A DNA stretch of 64,000 bases, taken from Actinacidiphila sp965342175 (GTDB lineage: Bacteria > Actinomycetota > Actinomycetes > Streptomycetales > Streptomycetaceae). The position numbers were made by a program, and so were the translations under genes. How positions within the stretch are numbered: position 1 is the first letter of the stretch; the number at the start of each line of letters is the position of its first letter. Of this stretch, positions 43,597 through 52,087 are shown one piece after another. The notes under the pieces were generated by a model that was given only the letters and a program-made list of their open reading frames with translations, ran no database searches and was not told where the DNA came from. The stretch covers positions 1-64,000 of the forward strand of contig NZ_CBDRBL010000022.1 of assembly GCF_965342175.1 (NCBI RefSeq). The letters are read 5' to 3'.

Positions 43597-44973
43597 TCAC
43601 ACACCGGTGTGCACCTGGAAGGCGGCCCTGCGGATCATCTTGGCCAGGGCAGGGTCGGGGTGCGCGGCGGCGAGCGCGACCAGCACCTGGACGGTGCGGG
43701 GGTGGCCCGCGTGGCGCAGCTCCTCCAGCAGGCGGGTGACCGAGCCCTGGACGGCCGTCTCGAGGTGGCTCACCAGCAGGTGGCTCTCGCCGTGGTCGAC
43801 GACGGCCGCGGCGGTGTCCACCCACAGCCAGGTGGACTCCTCGCGAGTGAGCAGCGCGGCGACGTCCTCCGGGTCCGCGCCTTCGTGCTCGGCGAGCCAC
43901 AGCAGCGCATAGGGGCGCAGACCGGCCTCGTCGGCCACGGCGCGGACGGAGGGCTCCGCGGGGCCGCCGACGACCCGCAGCGCCTCGAAGGCCAGGGCGC
44001 GCAGCAGGGCGTCGTCGCCCCGCGCCACGTCCAGGAACTCGCCCACGGCCTGGGCCACCGGACGGGCGGCCAGCCACGCCTTGTACTCGTCGCGGGCGGC
44101 GCCGGGCGGCATTCCGATGCATGCCTTGAGCATGTCTTCCGCGGAATGCTCGAAGTGCCCGGCGGGGCCCTGCGCGGCCACGCAGATCTGCTCCAGCTTC
44201 ACCCACACCGCCCAGCTGCCGAGGGCGGTGATGGTGACCTCGCCGGGGTGGGCCGGGTCACGGGGCCGAAGGGCGCCGACGCGTGCGAGCGCGTCCAGCG
44301 TCCAGTCCAGCAGCGCGGGCAGTTCGTCGCGGCCGCCGCCGGCCGGGGGCTCCTGGCGCTCCGTGCGCAGCTCGGCCACGCGCTGCCGCAAGAGGTCCAG
44401 CAGGACGGCCACGGCGACGGGACCGGAGGAGAGGTGGAGCAGGGAGAGCAGCTGCGGGGCGGCCTCGACGACCTCGGCGACGAGGGAGGGGTCGACGTCG
44501 GCGCACTCCGGCTCGAGCGCGGCCGGGTGCGCGAGCGACCACGCGTCGAAGAGCGCGACCCAGCCGCGCAGCACGGCGGTGTCGTCGCGGTCCCAGGCGC
44601 GCAACCGCCAGCCGGGCCGGGCCGTTCCCCCTTTGTGCAGCTCGATCAGGCCCGTCAGCCGGGCCCGGTCCCAGGCCGTGCGCACCTGCCGCTCGGTCAT
44701 GCCCAGGGCGGCGACGGCCCGCCGCACGTCGGGGTCCCGCAGTATCCCGGCGCTACCGGGGGCGGCGGCGGTCTGCGCGTCGGCCCAGCGGGCCAGCCTC
44801 ACGGCGTCCGAGAGTTCGGTGCGCGCACGGCGGGCGAGCTCGGGCAGCGCCGGGATTCCCTCCGGCGGCCGCGGCGGGCGGCTTCGCCGCACTGTGGCGG
44901 CGCGGCGCGCGGTGGCGAGTGGCCTGCGCGGGACAAGACGCAGCGGAGTGTCTCGCGGGATACGGGACGTCAC
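43597..44973 (-). CDS. Conserved actinobacterial protein with HTH-like N-terminal region
   Basis: A 458-residue soluble protein that I do not recognise as a characterised family. The N-terminal third contains ALGMTERQVRTAWDRARLTG and LIELHKGGTARPGWRLRAWD, which look like a winged-helix DNA-binding region. The remainder is helical, Ala/Leu/Glu-rich and HEAT-like towards the end (LLEELRHAGHPRTVQVLVAL). The start is uncertain. GTG 44973 gives TSRIPRDTPLRLVPRRPLAT, but upstream GTG or TTG codons (44997, 45009) are in frame. Confidence 0.7.
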   Translation of the reverse strand: MTSRIPRDTPLRLVPRRPLATARRAATVRRSRPPRPPEGIPALPELARRARTELSDAVRLARWADAQTAAAPGSAGILRDPDVRRAVAALGMTERQVRTAWDRARLTGLIELHKGGTARPGWRLRAWDRDDTAVLRGWVALFDAWSLAHPAALEPECADVDPSLVAEVVEAAPQLLSLLHLSSGPVAVAVLLDLLRQRVAELRTERQEPPAGGGRDELPALLDWTLDALARVGALRPRDPAHPGEVTITALGSWAVWVKLEQICVAAQGPAGHFEHSAEDMLKACIGMPPGAARDEYKAWLAARPVAQAVGEFLDVARGDDALLRALAFEALRVVGGPAEPSVRAVADEAGLRPYALLWLAEHEGADPEDVAALLTREESTWLWVDTAAAVVDHGESHLLVSHLETAVQGSVTRLLEELRHAGHPRTVQVLVALAAAHPDPALAKMIRRAAFQVHTGV

Positions 44974-45098
44974 GGGAGCAGTCTTGCGGGTGAGCACCCG
45001 GAAACCCAAACGAGCATCCCCGAAGCGCGACAGATCGTGCCGGACTTTGTGGGATAGATGTGCCTTTTCTCAGACATAAGGATTGCGTGAGCGAGGCG

Positions 45099-46211
45099 TC
45101 AGAGGAGGGGGGTGAGGAAGCGCCGGAGGGCCTCCTCGTAGGTTGCCGGGTTGGCGTTCCACATGGCCGCGTGCGAGGCGCCGCTGACGGCGTGCAGGGT
45201 CACCAGGTCCGGGCGGTACCGTGCGAGTCGGCGGGACGGCCCCCACGGGGCGAGCGAGTCGTCGGGGCCGTGGAAGACGAGTGCCGGGACGTCCAGCCGC
45301 GAGGGGTGGGCGGCCTCGGCGATGCGCTCCGCGTGCAGGCCGGTACGGCCCTCGGCGGCACGGACGCCCAGCGGCAGCAACGCGCGGGGCGCGCCTCGCG
45401 CGGCGGCGACGGCACGGATCGTGGTCTGCCAGTCGAGCACCGGGGAGTCCAGGACCAGTCCCGACACCAGCGCGCGCAGTTGGGAGTGGCAGGCCGCCCG
45501 GAGCGCCATCGTCGCGCCTGTGGACCAGCCGAGCAGCACCAGCCGACGGGCGCCGTGCCGGACGGCGTAGCGCATGGCCGCGTCGAGGTCGCGCCACTCG
45601 GAGTCGCCGAGGTGGCCGATACGGTCCCATGAGCGCGGCGCTCCGTCGTCGTTGCGGTAGGAGAAGGCCAGCACGGGCAGCCGCAGGTCGGACAGGAACG
45701 TCATGAGGTTCATGCCGAGCTCGCGGGACGTGCCGAGGCCATGTGCGAGGACGACCCACGTGTCGCGGTCCCCGGGCACCAACCACGCCGGCAGCAAGCC
45801 GAGTTCGGCGGGGATCGCGGCGTCCTGGAACTGCAGGCCGAGGGCCGACCCGGGGGTGCCGATGTGCACCTGCGGGGTCAGCCGCAACTGGTCGCCCGCC
45901 GCTACGCCGCCGCGGTTGATGTGCAGCAGACGGCGGGTCACCGAGTCCGGGGCCGTCGAGAGCACCTCGCCGACGGTGGCGTGCGCCCCCGCGCCGATGA
46001 GGCCGTGCACACCGCGCCGGGCGGTGCCCAGCGTCCGGCTGAGAGTGATGTTCTCCGCGGTCACGGCGTGGACGGTGAGCGGGTCCGGGTCCACGCCATG
46101 GGCGGTCGGCCTCAGGGCAAGCTCGGAGACATGCCGCCCGGCCGCCACGGCGGCCGCCCCGGCACCGAACGCTGTCGTGGCGGCGAGTGCCGCCGCGGTG
46201 GTGAGGCGCAT
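45099..46211 (-). CDS. Alpha/beta hydrolase
   Basis: Serine hydrolase fold protein of 370 residues with an N-terminal alanine-rich hydrophobic segment (TTAAALAATTAFGAGAAAVA) that is a signal peptide or anchor. The fold shows VVLAHGLGTSRELGMNLMTF (oxyanion region) near residue 150, the nucleophile elbow LLGWSTGATMAL near 210, the acid in VFHGPDDSLAPW and the catalytic His in SGASHAAMW. The substrate is unknown. The ATG at 46211 has GGAAG just upstream. A GTG eight codons earlier is the alternative. Confidence 0.86.
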   Translation of the reverse strand: MRLTTAAALAATTAFGAGAAAVAAGRHVSELALRPTAHGVDPDPLTVHAVTAENITLSRTLGTARRGVHGLIGAGAHATVGEVLSTAPDSVTRRLLHINRGGVAAGDQLRLTPQVHIGTPGSALGLQFQDAAIPAELGLLPAWLVPGDRDTWVVLAHGLGTSRELGMNLMTFLSDLRLPVLAFSYRNDDGAPRSWDRIGHLGDSEWRDLDAAMRYAVRHGARRLVLLGWSTGATMALRAACHSQLRALVSGLVLDSPVLDWQTTIRAVAAARGAPRALLPLGVRAAEGRTGLHAERIAEAAHPSRLDVPALVFHGPDDSLAPWGPSRRLARYRPDLVTLHAVSGASHAAMWNANPATYEEALRRFLTPLL

Positions 46212-46304
46212 CGCTTCCAGTTTCCGCGCGCTCACCCCTGGCGGCCAGTGGGCGGGGCCGTCCGAGTCCGTTCAGGTCCGTCCCTGTTCCGCAGCCGTCC
46301 CGGC

Positions 46305-47147
46305 TCAGTCCCGCTCGTCCTCGTGGGCCTCGCGGGGCCTGGGGATGTCGGGGAGGGCCGTCCGGTGCTCGCTGTAGCCGTGAGGGCCGGACCCCGCGTG
46401 GCCGTCGCGCTCTTCCCCGCGGAGCTCGCGGGCCTCGTCGGCGCCCTGCTCCGAGTGCCCTTCGTCCTGCGGGAGCTCTCCCACCGCCTCGTTCGCGGAC
46501 CGCCCGTACTGGCGCAGCTTCTCGGCGACCCTGGCGAGTTCGCGTTTGGACAGCAGCGAGGGCGAGAACCCGGCGACCGAGCGGGCGGCGAGCCAGACCT
46601 GGCACATCCACTCCAACTGGGCCGTACGGTCGTAGGCCTGCGCGAGATCATCGCCGTAGACGATGGTGCCGTGGTTGCGCAGCAGGCAGCCGGTGCGGTC
46701 GCGCAGCGCGCGCAGCACGTTGGCGGCCAGTTCCTCGCTGCCGTAGGTCGCGTAGTCGGCGACGCGTATCCGGCCGCCCAGCGCCGCGGCCATGTAGTGG
46801 ATGGCGGGCAGTTCGTACAGGAGCGTGGAGACGGCGGTGGCGTGCACGGCGTGCGTGTGCACGACGGCGCCCGCGTCGGTGTGCCGGTAGATCGCCAGGT
46901 GCATCGCCAGCTCGCTCGTCGGGCGCAGCGTGCCGAGCACCTGCTCGCCGTCCAGGCCGACCCCGACCGTGTCGTCCGGGCCGAGGCGGTGGTAGGGCAC
47001 CCCGCTGGGGGTGACGAGCACGAGGTCGTCGCCCAGCCGCACCGAGACATTGCCGGACGTACCGACCACGAGGCCGTCGTCCACGGAGCGGCGGGCCGTG
47101 TCCAGCAGTTCCGCCCAGGCCCGCGCCACCGTGTTCCGCACCGACAT
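46305..47147 (-). CDS. Class II aldolase/adducin family protein
   Basis: Zinc-dependent aldolase-fold protein of 280 residues, related to L-fuculose-phosphate aldolase and ribulose-5-phosphate epimerase. Motifs are GTSGNVSVRLGDDLVLVTPS near residue 30, the paired zinc histidines in VVHTHAVHAT near 96 and LRNHGTIVYGDDL near 155. A highly charged, disordered tail of about 65 residues (rich in Glu, Asp, His) extends beyond the domain. The ATG at 47147 follows GGAGGTGG. It is divergent from the FAD oxidoreductase gene. Confidence 0.9.
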   Translation of the reverse strand: MSVRNTVARAWAELLDTARRSVDDGLVVGTSGNVSVRLGDDLVLVTPSGVPYHRLGPDDTVGVGLDGEQVLGTLRPTSELAMHLAIYRHTDAGAVVHTHAVHATAVSTLLYELPAIHYMAAALGGRIRVADYATYGSEELAANVLRALRDRTGCLLRNHGTIVYGDDLAQAYDRTAQLEWMCQVWLAARSVAGFSPSLLSKRELARVAEKLRQYGRSANEAVGELPQDEGHSEQGADEARELRGEERDGHAGSGPHGYSEHRTALPDIPRPREAHEDERD

Positions 47148-47186
47148 CCGTGCCACCTCCGAGCGTTGATCCTGACAGGTTGGCCG

Positions 47187-47216
47187 TTGCAGCCCGCTCT
47201 CGGGGCACAGTAACGT
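47187..47216 (+). promoter_or_regulatory. Candidate promoter of the FAD oxidoreductase gene
   Basis: TTGCAG and TAACGT hexamers stand 18 bases apart, about 50 bases before the ATG at 47265. Both are fair matches to housekeeping-type promoter elements. Confidence 0.4.
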
Positions 47217-47264
47217 CCCGGCACACCTTCCGGACCGACCACGCACGGGAATTGCAGGAGCACC

Positions 47265-48656
47265 ATGACCACCGTCAACGGCGGCATCTCCTTCTGGTAC
47301 GCGACGTCAGGGATCCCCGTGCCGCGCGAGCCCCTGCCCGGCGACACCGCCGCCGACGTGTGCATCGTCGGTGGCGGTTACACCGGACTGTGGACCGCCT
47401 ACTACCTGAAGAAGGCCGTGCCCTTCCTGCGGGTCGTCGTCCTGGAGCAGCGCTTCTGCGGCTACGGCGCCTCCGGCCGCAACGGCGGCTGGCTCTACAA
47501 CGGCTTCGCCGGCCGCGACCGCTACGCCGCGCTGCACGGACGTGAGGCAGCCGTCGCCCTGCAGCGCGCGATGAACGCGACGGTGGACGAGGTGATCCGG
47601 GTCGCCGCCGAGGAGGGCATCGACGCGGACATCCACAAGGGCGGGGTGCTGGAGGTCGCGTACTCCCCCGCACAGTTGGCGCGGCTCAAGGCGTTCCACG
47701 AGACCGAGGTCGCCTTCGGCGAGAAGGACCGCCTGCTGCTGGGCGCGGCCGAGTCCGCCGCACGCGTCCGGGTCGCCGGGACGGCCGGCGGCACGTGGAC
47801 GCCGCACGGAGCGCGCATCCACCCGGTGAAGCTGGTCCAGGGGCTGGCCCGGGCGGTGGAGGCGCTCGGCGTCGTCGTCCACGAGTCGACCCCGGTGACC
47901 GAGATCCGGCCGAAGCACGCGGTCACGCCGTTCGGGACGGTGCGCGCCCCCTACGTCCTGCGCTGCACGGAGGGCTTCACCGCCTCGCTCAAGGGCCAGA
48001 AGCGGTCGTGGCTGCCGATGAACTCCTCGATGATCGTGACGGAGCCGCTGCCCCGGGAGGTCTGGGACACCATCGGCTGGGAGGGCCGGGAGGCGCTCGG
48101 GGACATGGCGCACGCGTACATGTACGCGCAGCGCACCGCCGACGACCGGATCGCCGTCGGCGGCCGCGGGGTGCCGTACCGCTTCGGCTCGCGCACGGAC
48201 AACGACGGCCGCACGCAGGCCGAGACGGTGGAGGCGCTGCGCGAGATCCTTGTGCGCTTCTTCCCCGCGACGGGGCGGGTGGCGATCGACCACGCCTGGT
48301 CCGGGGTGCTGGGAGTGCCGCGCGACTGGTGCGCGACCGTCGAGCTGGACCGTTCCACCGGCCTCGGCTGGGCCGGTGGCTACGTCGGCAGCGGCGTCGC
48401 GACGGCGAACCTCGCGGCGCGGACGCTGCGCGACCTCGTCCAGCTGGATTCCGGCCAGGCGCACGGAACGGAGCTGACGGCCCTGCCCTGGGTGCACCAC
48501 CGCGTACGCCGCTGGGAGCCCGAGCCTTTCCGCTGGATCGGGGTGCACGGACTGTACGCGGCCTACCGCGCCGCCGACCGGCGGGAACAGGCAGGGCGCA
48601 GCGCACAGACCGACCCCGTCGCCCGCATCGCGGACCGCGTCTCGGGCCGCCACTGA
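47265..48656 (+). CDS. FAD-dependent oxidoreductase (DAO family)
   Basis: Amine/amino-acid oxidase-type flavoprotein of 463 residues. The dinucleotide motif VCIVGGGYTGLWTAYYLKK lies at about residues 28-46 and the FAD loop CGYGASGRNGGWLYNGFAG near 65. The C-terminal flavin contact is WAGGYVGSGVATANLAARTL near 368. It resembles gamma-glutamylputrescine oxidase-like proteins, but the substrate is unknown. The ATG follows CAGGAG. It is divergent from the aldolase-family gene and shares its control region. Confidence 0.9.
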   Translation: MTTVNGGISFWYATSGIPVPREPLPGDTAADVCIVGGGYTGLWTAYYLKKAVPFLRVVVLEQRFCGYGASGRNGGWLYNGFAGRDRYAALHGREAAVALQRAMNATVDEVIRVAAEEGIDADIHKGGVLEVAYSPAQLARLKAFHETEVAFGEKDRLLLGAAESAARVRVAGTAGGTWTPHGARIHPVKLVQGLARAVEALGVVVHESTPVTEIRPKHAVTPFGTVRAPYVLRCTEGFTASLKGQKRSWLPMNSSMIVTEPLPREVWDTIGWEGREALGDMAHAYMYAQRTADDRIAVGGRGVPYRFGSRTDNDGRTQAETVEALREILVRFFPATGRVAIDHAWSGVLGVPRDWCATVELDRSTGLGWAGGYVGSGVATANLAARTLRDLVQLDSGQAHGTELTALPWVHHRVRRWEPEPFRWIGVHGLYAAYRAADRREQAGRSAQTDPVARIADRVSGRH

Positions 48657-49197
48657 CAGGAGTACCGGGGCGGTTGGCCGGCGCCGACGCACCAGGCGCC
48701 GACGTGCCCGGTACCGGCGGGCGCGCGCCGTGCCGCACGTGCCGGTGCCCGGGACGCGGACGCACGGGGGCGAGGTGGCGGGGCCTGGGCCGGTTCGCGG
48801 TGGGCGGGCGGGTGCGTGGCGGGCGTCCAGGCTCCGGAAGGGGCCCGGTCGGCCGCGGGTCTCCGTCTCGTCGCCGTGGTGGAGTCAGCCACCACCCCTC
48901 CGCCGGGCGGTGAGCTCGCCTGCCCTGACCGGCGTCCGCGGTACGGCGGAAGAGGGCCCGATCCTGCGTGTCGTCGCATCCGGAAGGTGCGCCGACGGAC
49001 CCCCGGGGGACCCGCCGTTCCCGCGCTGTGCCGCCCGTCGTGCGGCGGTGCGCCGGACCGGGTTCCCACGGGTGACCCGGGTCTCCTCCGGAGCGCCCTG
49101 AAGGGCCGACCGAAGCACATGAAAAGGAGCGAAAACCGGGCGAAGTACAGCGCGGGCCACGCCCTCCGCACACCCCGGCACCGCCGCGCCGCCCCTC
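48657..49197. other. Long gap upstream of the phosphate transporter
   Basis: No credible gene in these 541 bases. GC-rich imperfect inverted repeats (around 48660-48760, with GGCGCCGAC repeated) follow the oxidoreductase and may terminate it. AAAAGGAGCGAAAA near 49125 looks like a ribosome-binding site but leads into no sustained frame. The PHO box begins at the right edge. Confidence 0.5.
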
Positions 49198-49219
49198 GTT
49201 CACCTTCCGTTCATCCGAA
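49198..49219 (+). promoter_or_regulatory. PHO box (PhoP site)
   Basis: Two 11-base direct-repeat units, GTTCACCTTCC and GTTCATCCGAA, match the Streptomyces PhoP direct-repeat pattern with GTTCAYC at the head of each unit. It lies 50 bases before the phosphate transporter start, so phosphate-dependent control is very likely. Confidence 0.8.
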
Positions 49220-49268
49220 CTCCGTACGGTCGCCACGCCACTGTCCGATCGAACGAATGCCTGGGTCA

Positions 49269-50486
49269 ATGGAACACATCACGCTCCTGATCGGAATCGT
49301 GATCATTACCGCACTCGTGTTCGACTTCACGAACGGTTTCCACGACACCGCCAATGCGATGGCGACCACCATCTCCACTGGCGCCCTGAAGCCCAAGACG
49401 GCGGTGGCCATGTCCGCCGTACTCAACCTCGTCGGTGCCTTTCTCTCCGTCGAGGTGGCCAAGACGATCTCCGGCGGCATCCTCGACGAGAGCACGGGCA
49501 TCAAGCCCGAAGTGATCTTCGCAGGGCTCGTCGGCGCGATCGTCTGGAACCTGCTGACCTGGCTGGCGGGCCTCCCCTCCAGCTCCTCCCACGCTCTCTT
49601 CGGCGGCCTCATCGGCGCCTCCATCGCCTCGGCCGGATTCGACTCGGTCAACGGCGACGCGGTCGTCATGAAGGTCCTGATCCCGGCCGTCTGCGCCCCG
49701 GTGGTCGCCGGTGTCGCCTCGATGCTGGCGACCCGCCTGACCTACCGCCTCGGCCGCAACGCCGACCCGGCCGCCACGGCCAAGGGCTACCGGGCCGGAC
49801 AGATCGCCTCGGCCGGCCTCGTCTCGCTCGCCCACGGCACCAACGACGCTCAGAAGACCATGGGTGTCATCACCCTCGCCCTGATCGCCGGCAACGTCGT
49901 CGCCCCCGACTCCGACCCGCCGCTGTGGGTCATCGTCTCGGCCGGCACGGCGATAGCACTCGGCACCTTCATCGGTGGCTGGCGGATCATCCGCACCATG
50001 GGCAAGGGCATCACCGACATCCAGCCGCCGCAGGGCTTCGCCGCCCAGACCGGTGCCGCGACCGTCATCCTGGCCTCCTCGCACCTCGGCTTCTCCCTCT
50101 CCACCACCCAGGTCTGCTCCGGCTCCGTCATGGGCGCGGGCCTCGGCCGCAAGGGCGGTGTCGTCCGCTGGAGCACGGCGGGCCGCATGTTCGCCGCGTG
50201 GGGGCTCACCCTGCCGGCCGCCGCTCTGGTCGGCGCGGGTGCCGCGCGCCTGGCCGATCAGGGCGACTGGGGCGTCACGATCGTCGCCGTCCTGGCGCTG
50301 GCCGCGTGCACCGCGATCTGGCTCGCCTCCCGCCGCAAGCCCGTCGACCACACCAACGTCAACGACGCCCACGACGAGGTCGAGGAGCCGGGCGTCATCA
50401 CCACGGCGATCACCGCCGTGATCCCGCCGCCCGCGGGCCTGACCGCGACCGGCGCCGACACCGACCCCGCCCCGGCCTCCGCCTGA
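49269..50486 (+). CDS. pit: Low-affinity inorganic phosphate transporter (PiT family)
   Basis: Cation-coupled phosphate permease of 405 residues. Both PiT signature repeats are present: DFTNGFHDTANAMATTISTG near residue 19 and SLAHGTNDAQKTMGVITLAL near 187. About ten membrane helices surround them. Position next to the cobalamin operon matches S. coelicolor pitH2. A PHO box upstream predicts control by PhoR-PhoP. A small membrane protein gene follows after 34 bases and the unit ends in a clear terminator. Confidence 0.95.
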   Translation: MEHITLLIGIVIITALVFDFTNGFHDTANAMATTISTGALKPKTAVAMSAVLNLVGAFLSVEVAKTISGGILDESTGIKPEVIFAGLVGAIVWNLLTWLAGLPSSSSHALFGGLIGASIASAGFDSVNGDAVVMKVLIPAVCAPVVAGVASMLATRLTYRLGRNADPAATAKGYRAGQIASAGLVSLAHGTNDAQKTMGVITLALIAGNVVAPDSDPPLWVIVSAGTAIALGTFIGGWRIIRTMGKGITDIQPPQGFAAQTGAATVILASSHLGFSLSTTQVCSGSVMGAGLGRKGGVVRWSTAGRMFAAWGLTLPAAALVGAGAARLADQGDWGVTIVAVLALAACTAIWLASRRKPVDHTNVNDAHDEVEEPGVITTAITAVIPPPAGLTATGADTDPAPASA

Positions 50487-50520
50487 CGGCGGCGCCGCAC
50501 CGGCCCCGGAAGGAAGCACC

Positions 50521-50763
50521 ATGCACATCGACTGGGCTGCCCTCGGCTCCGTCTTCGGCGTCAGCCTCGCCGTGACCGTCGGACTCGTCGGCCTGTTCAC
50601 CCTCGGCATCCTCGGCCTGTCCAAGCAGGGCGGCGCCGGCAGCGGCGAGGCCGGAGCCCCTGCCGCGGGCGGCGGCACCGCTCTGGCCCGCGCCGGCGCC
50701 TACCTGTCCTTCGCGCTCTGCGCGGCGGCGGTGGCGTACGGGATCTATCTGATCGTCGCCTGA
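50521..50763 (+). CDS. Small membrane protein downstream of the phosphate transporter
   Basis: An 80-residue protein with two membrane helices (about 8-34 and 57-79: VFGVSLAVTVGLVGLFTLGI and YLSFALCAAAVAYGIYLIVA) joined by a Gly/Ala-rich loop. No family is recognised. The ATG follows GGAAGG. Its position, co-directional and 34 bases after the transporter, suggests an accessory role and shared PhoP control. Confidence 0.8.
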   Translation: MHIDWAALGSVFGVSLAVTVGLVGLFTLGILGLSKQGGAGSGEAGAPAAGGGTALARAGAYLSFALCAAAVAYGIYLIVA

Positions 50764-50793
50764 GGTCCCGGGGACCCCGTCGCCGGTGACGTC

Positions 50794-50829
50794 ACCCCAG
50801 CTCCCGGCCTTCTGGCCATGAGCTGGGGT
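50794..50829 (+). terminator. Terminator of the phosphate transporter operon
   Basis: ACCCCAGCTC and GAGCTGGGGT form a perfect 10-bp stem with an inner GGCC/GGCC pairing, followed by TTCCTCTTCT. Confidence 0.85.
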
Positions 50830-50869
50830 TTCCTCTTCTCCACAGGCTGTCGCGGTGAGTTGACGGGCC

Positions 50870-51045
50870 GAAGCGAGGCGTGGTGGTATCGGAGGCGCCA
50901 AACGGCGGCAGGAGAGGAAGTCCGGTGCGAATCCGGCGCGGTCCCGCCACTGTCACCGGGGAGCGGACCCCCGCCCATGGCCACGGCCCCGACAAGGGCT
51001 GGAAGGCCGGGGGTGCCGCCGATCCGGGAGCCAGGAGACTCTCGT
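50870..51045 (+). promoter_or_regulatory. Cobalamin (AdoCbl) riboswitch
   Basis: Contains the diagnostic core GGAAGTCCGGTGCGAATCC, then the B12 box GTCCCGCCACTGTCA at about 50941-50955, and the closing GGGAGCCAGGAGACTC at 51026-51041. Boundaries are approximate. It lies about 50 bases before cobD and should switch off the cobalamin operon when adenosylcobalamin is plentiful. Confidence 0.93.
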
Positions 51046-51094
51046 CGCCGGTCACGTCGAACCAGGGCGCGGACCCTGAGTGAGGACTCCTGCG

Positions 51095-52087
51095 ATGCGC
51101 GGCTCCGGCCGTTCACCTGACAGCGGCGCCGTGGCGCCGTGCGCCTTCGCCGCGGGCGCCGCCCTGGGCTGGCTCGCCGACCTCGCCCTCGCCGACCCGC
51201 GCCGCGGCCACCCCGTGGCGGTGTTCGGCAGCGCCGCCGCCGGGCTGGAGCGCATGCTGTGGCGCGACCACCGCGGCCGGGGCGCCCTGCACACCGCGCT
51301 GTGCGCCGGCGGCGCGGTGGCGGCGGCGGCAGCGCTGCAGCGCGCGGTACGCCGTTCCGGCGCCGCCTCCGTCGCCCTGACGACGGCGGCGACCTGGGCG
51401 GTGCTCGGCGGGACCTCCCTCGTCCGGGAGGCCCGCGCCATCGGTGCCGCCCTGTCCGCCGGCGACACGAAGGCGGCGCGCGAGCGGCTGCCCCGTCTGT
51501 GCGGCCGCGACCCGCTGGCGCTGGACGAGGCGCAGTTGGCGCGGGCGGTCGTGGAGTCCGTCGCGGAGAACACCTCGGACGCCGTCGTGGGCGCCCTGGT
51601 GTGGGGCGCGCTGGGCGGCGTCCCGGGGCTGGTGGGCTTCCGGGCGGTCAACACCCTCGACGCGATGGTGGGCCACAAGTCGCCGCGGCACCGGCGCTTC
51701 GGCTGGGCCGCGGCCCGGCTGGACGACGCGGCCGGCTACCCCGGGGCCCGGCTGACCGCCGCCCTCGCGGTACTCGCCGGGCCCGACCCCCGCGGGGCGT
51801 GGCGGACCTGGCGCAGGGACGGCGGCCGGCATCCCAGCCCCAACGCGGGGCCGGTCGAGGCCTCGTTCGCGGGGGCGTTGGGCGTACGCCTCGGGGGCAC
51901 GCTCGCCTACGGCGGGCGGGTGGAGCACCGGCCCGTGCTCGGGGCGGGGAACCGCCCGGTCCAGGTTCGGGACATCGAACGGGCGGCCCGCCTGTCGCGG
52001 CGGGTCGGCGCGCTGGCGCTGGCCGTCACGGTGGGCGGCCGTCTGGCGTGGGGCGCGGTCGCCCGGAGTCGGAGGGGGCAGGTATGA
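51095..52087 (+). CDS. cobD: Adenosylcobinamide-phosphate synthase (CobD/CbiB)
   Basis: Membrane enzyme that attaches the aminopropanol-type side chain to adenosylcobyric acid. The 330-residue protein has the family opening LGWLADLALADPRRGHPVAV, the conserved AVVESVAENTSDAVVGALVW near residue 150, NTLDAMVGHKSPRH near 187 and PNAGPVEASFAGALGVRLGG near 250. The ATG at 51095 has GAGGA eight bases upstream, lying just after the riboswitch. It overlaps cobQ by four bases (ATGA). Confidence 0.95.
   Translation: MRGSGRSPDSGAVAPCAFAAGAALGWLADLALADPRRGHPVAVFGSAAAGLERMLWRDHRGRGALHTALCAGGAVAAAAALQRAVRRSGAASVALTTAATWAVLGGTSLVREARAIGAALSAGDTKAARERLPRLCGRDPLALDEAQLARAVVESVAENTSDAVVGALVWGALGGVPGLVGFRAVNTLDAMVGHKSPRHRRFGWAAARLDDAAGYPGARLTAALAVLAGPDPRGAWRTWRRDGGRHPSPNAGPVEASFAGALGVRLGGTLAYGGRVEHRPVLGAGNRPVQVRDIERAARLSRRVGALALAVTVGGRLAWGAVARSRRGQV

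Noticed and set aside
48730..49181. Open frames on both strands in the gap before the phosphate transporter
   Set aside because: No ribosome-binding site, low-complexity Arg/Pro/Gly content and no known motif; treated as non-coding.
49266..50678. A 470-codon minus-strand frame opposite the phosphate transporter
   Set aside because: The plus strand has both PiT signatures and a PHO box. The minus frame is a shadow.
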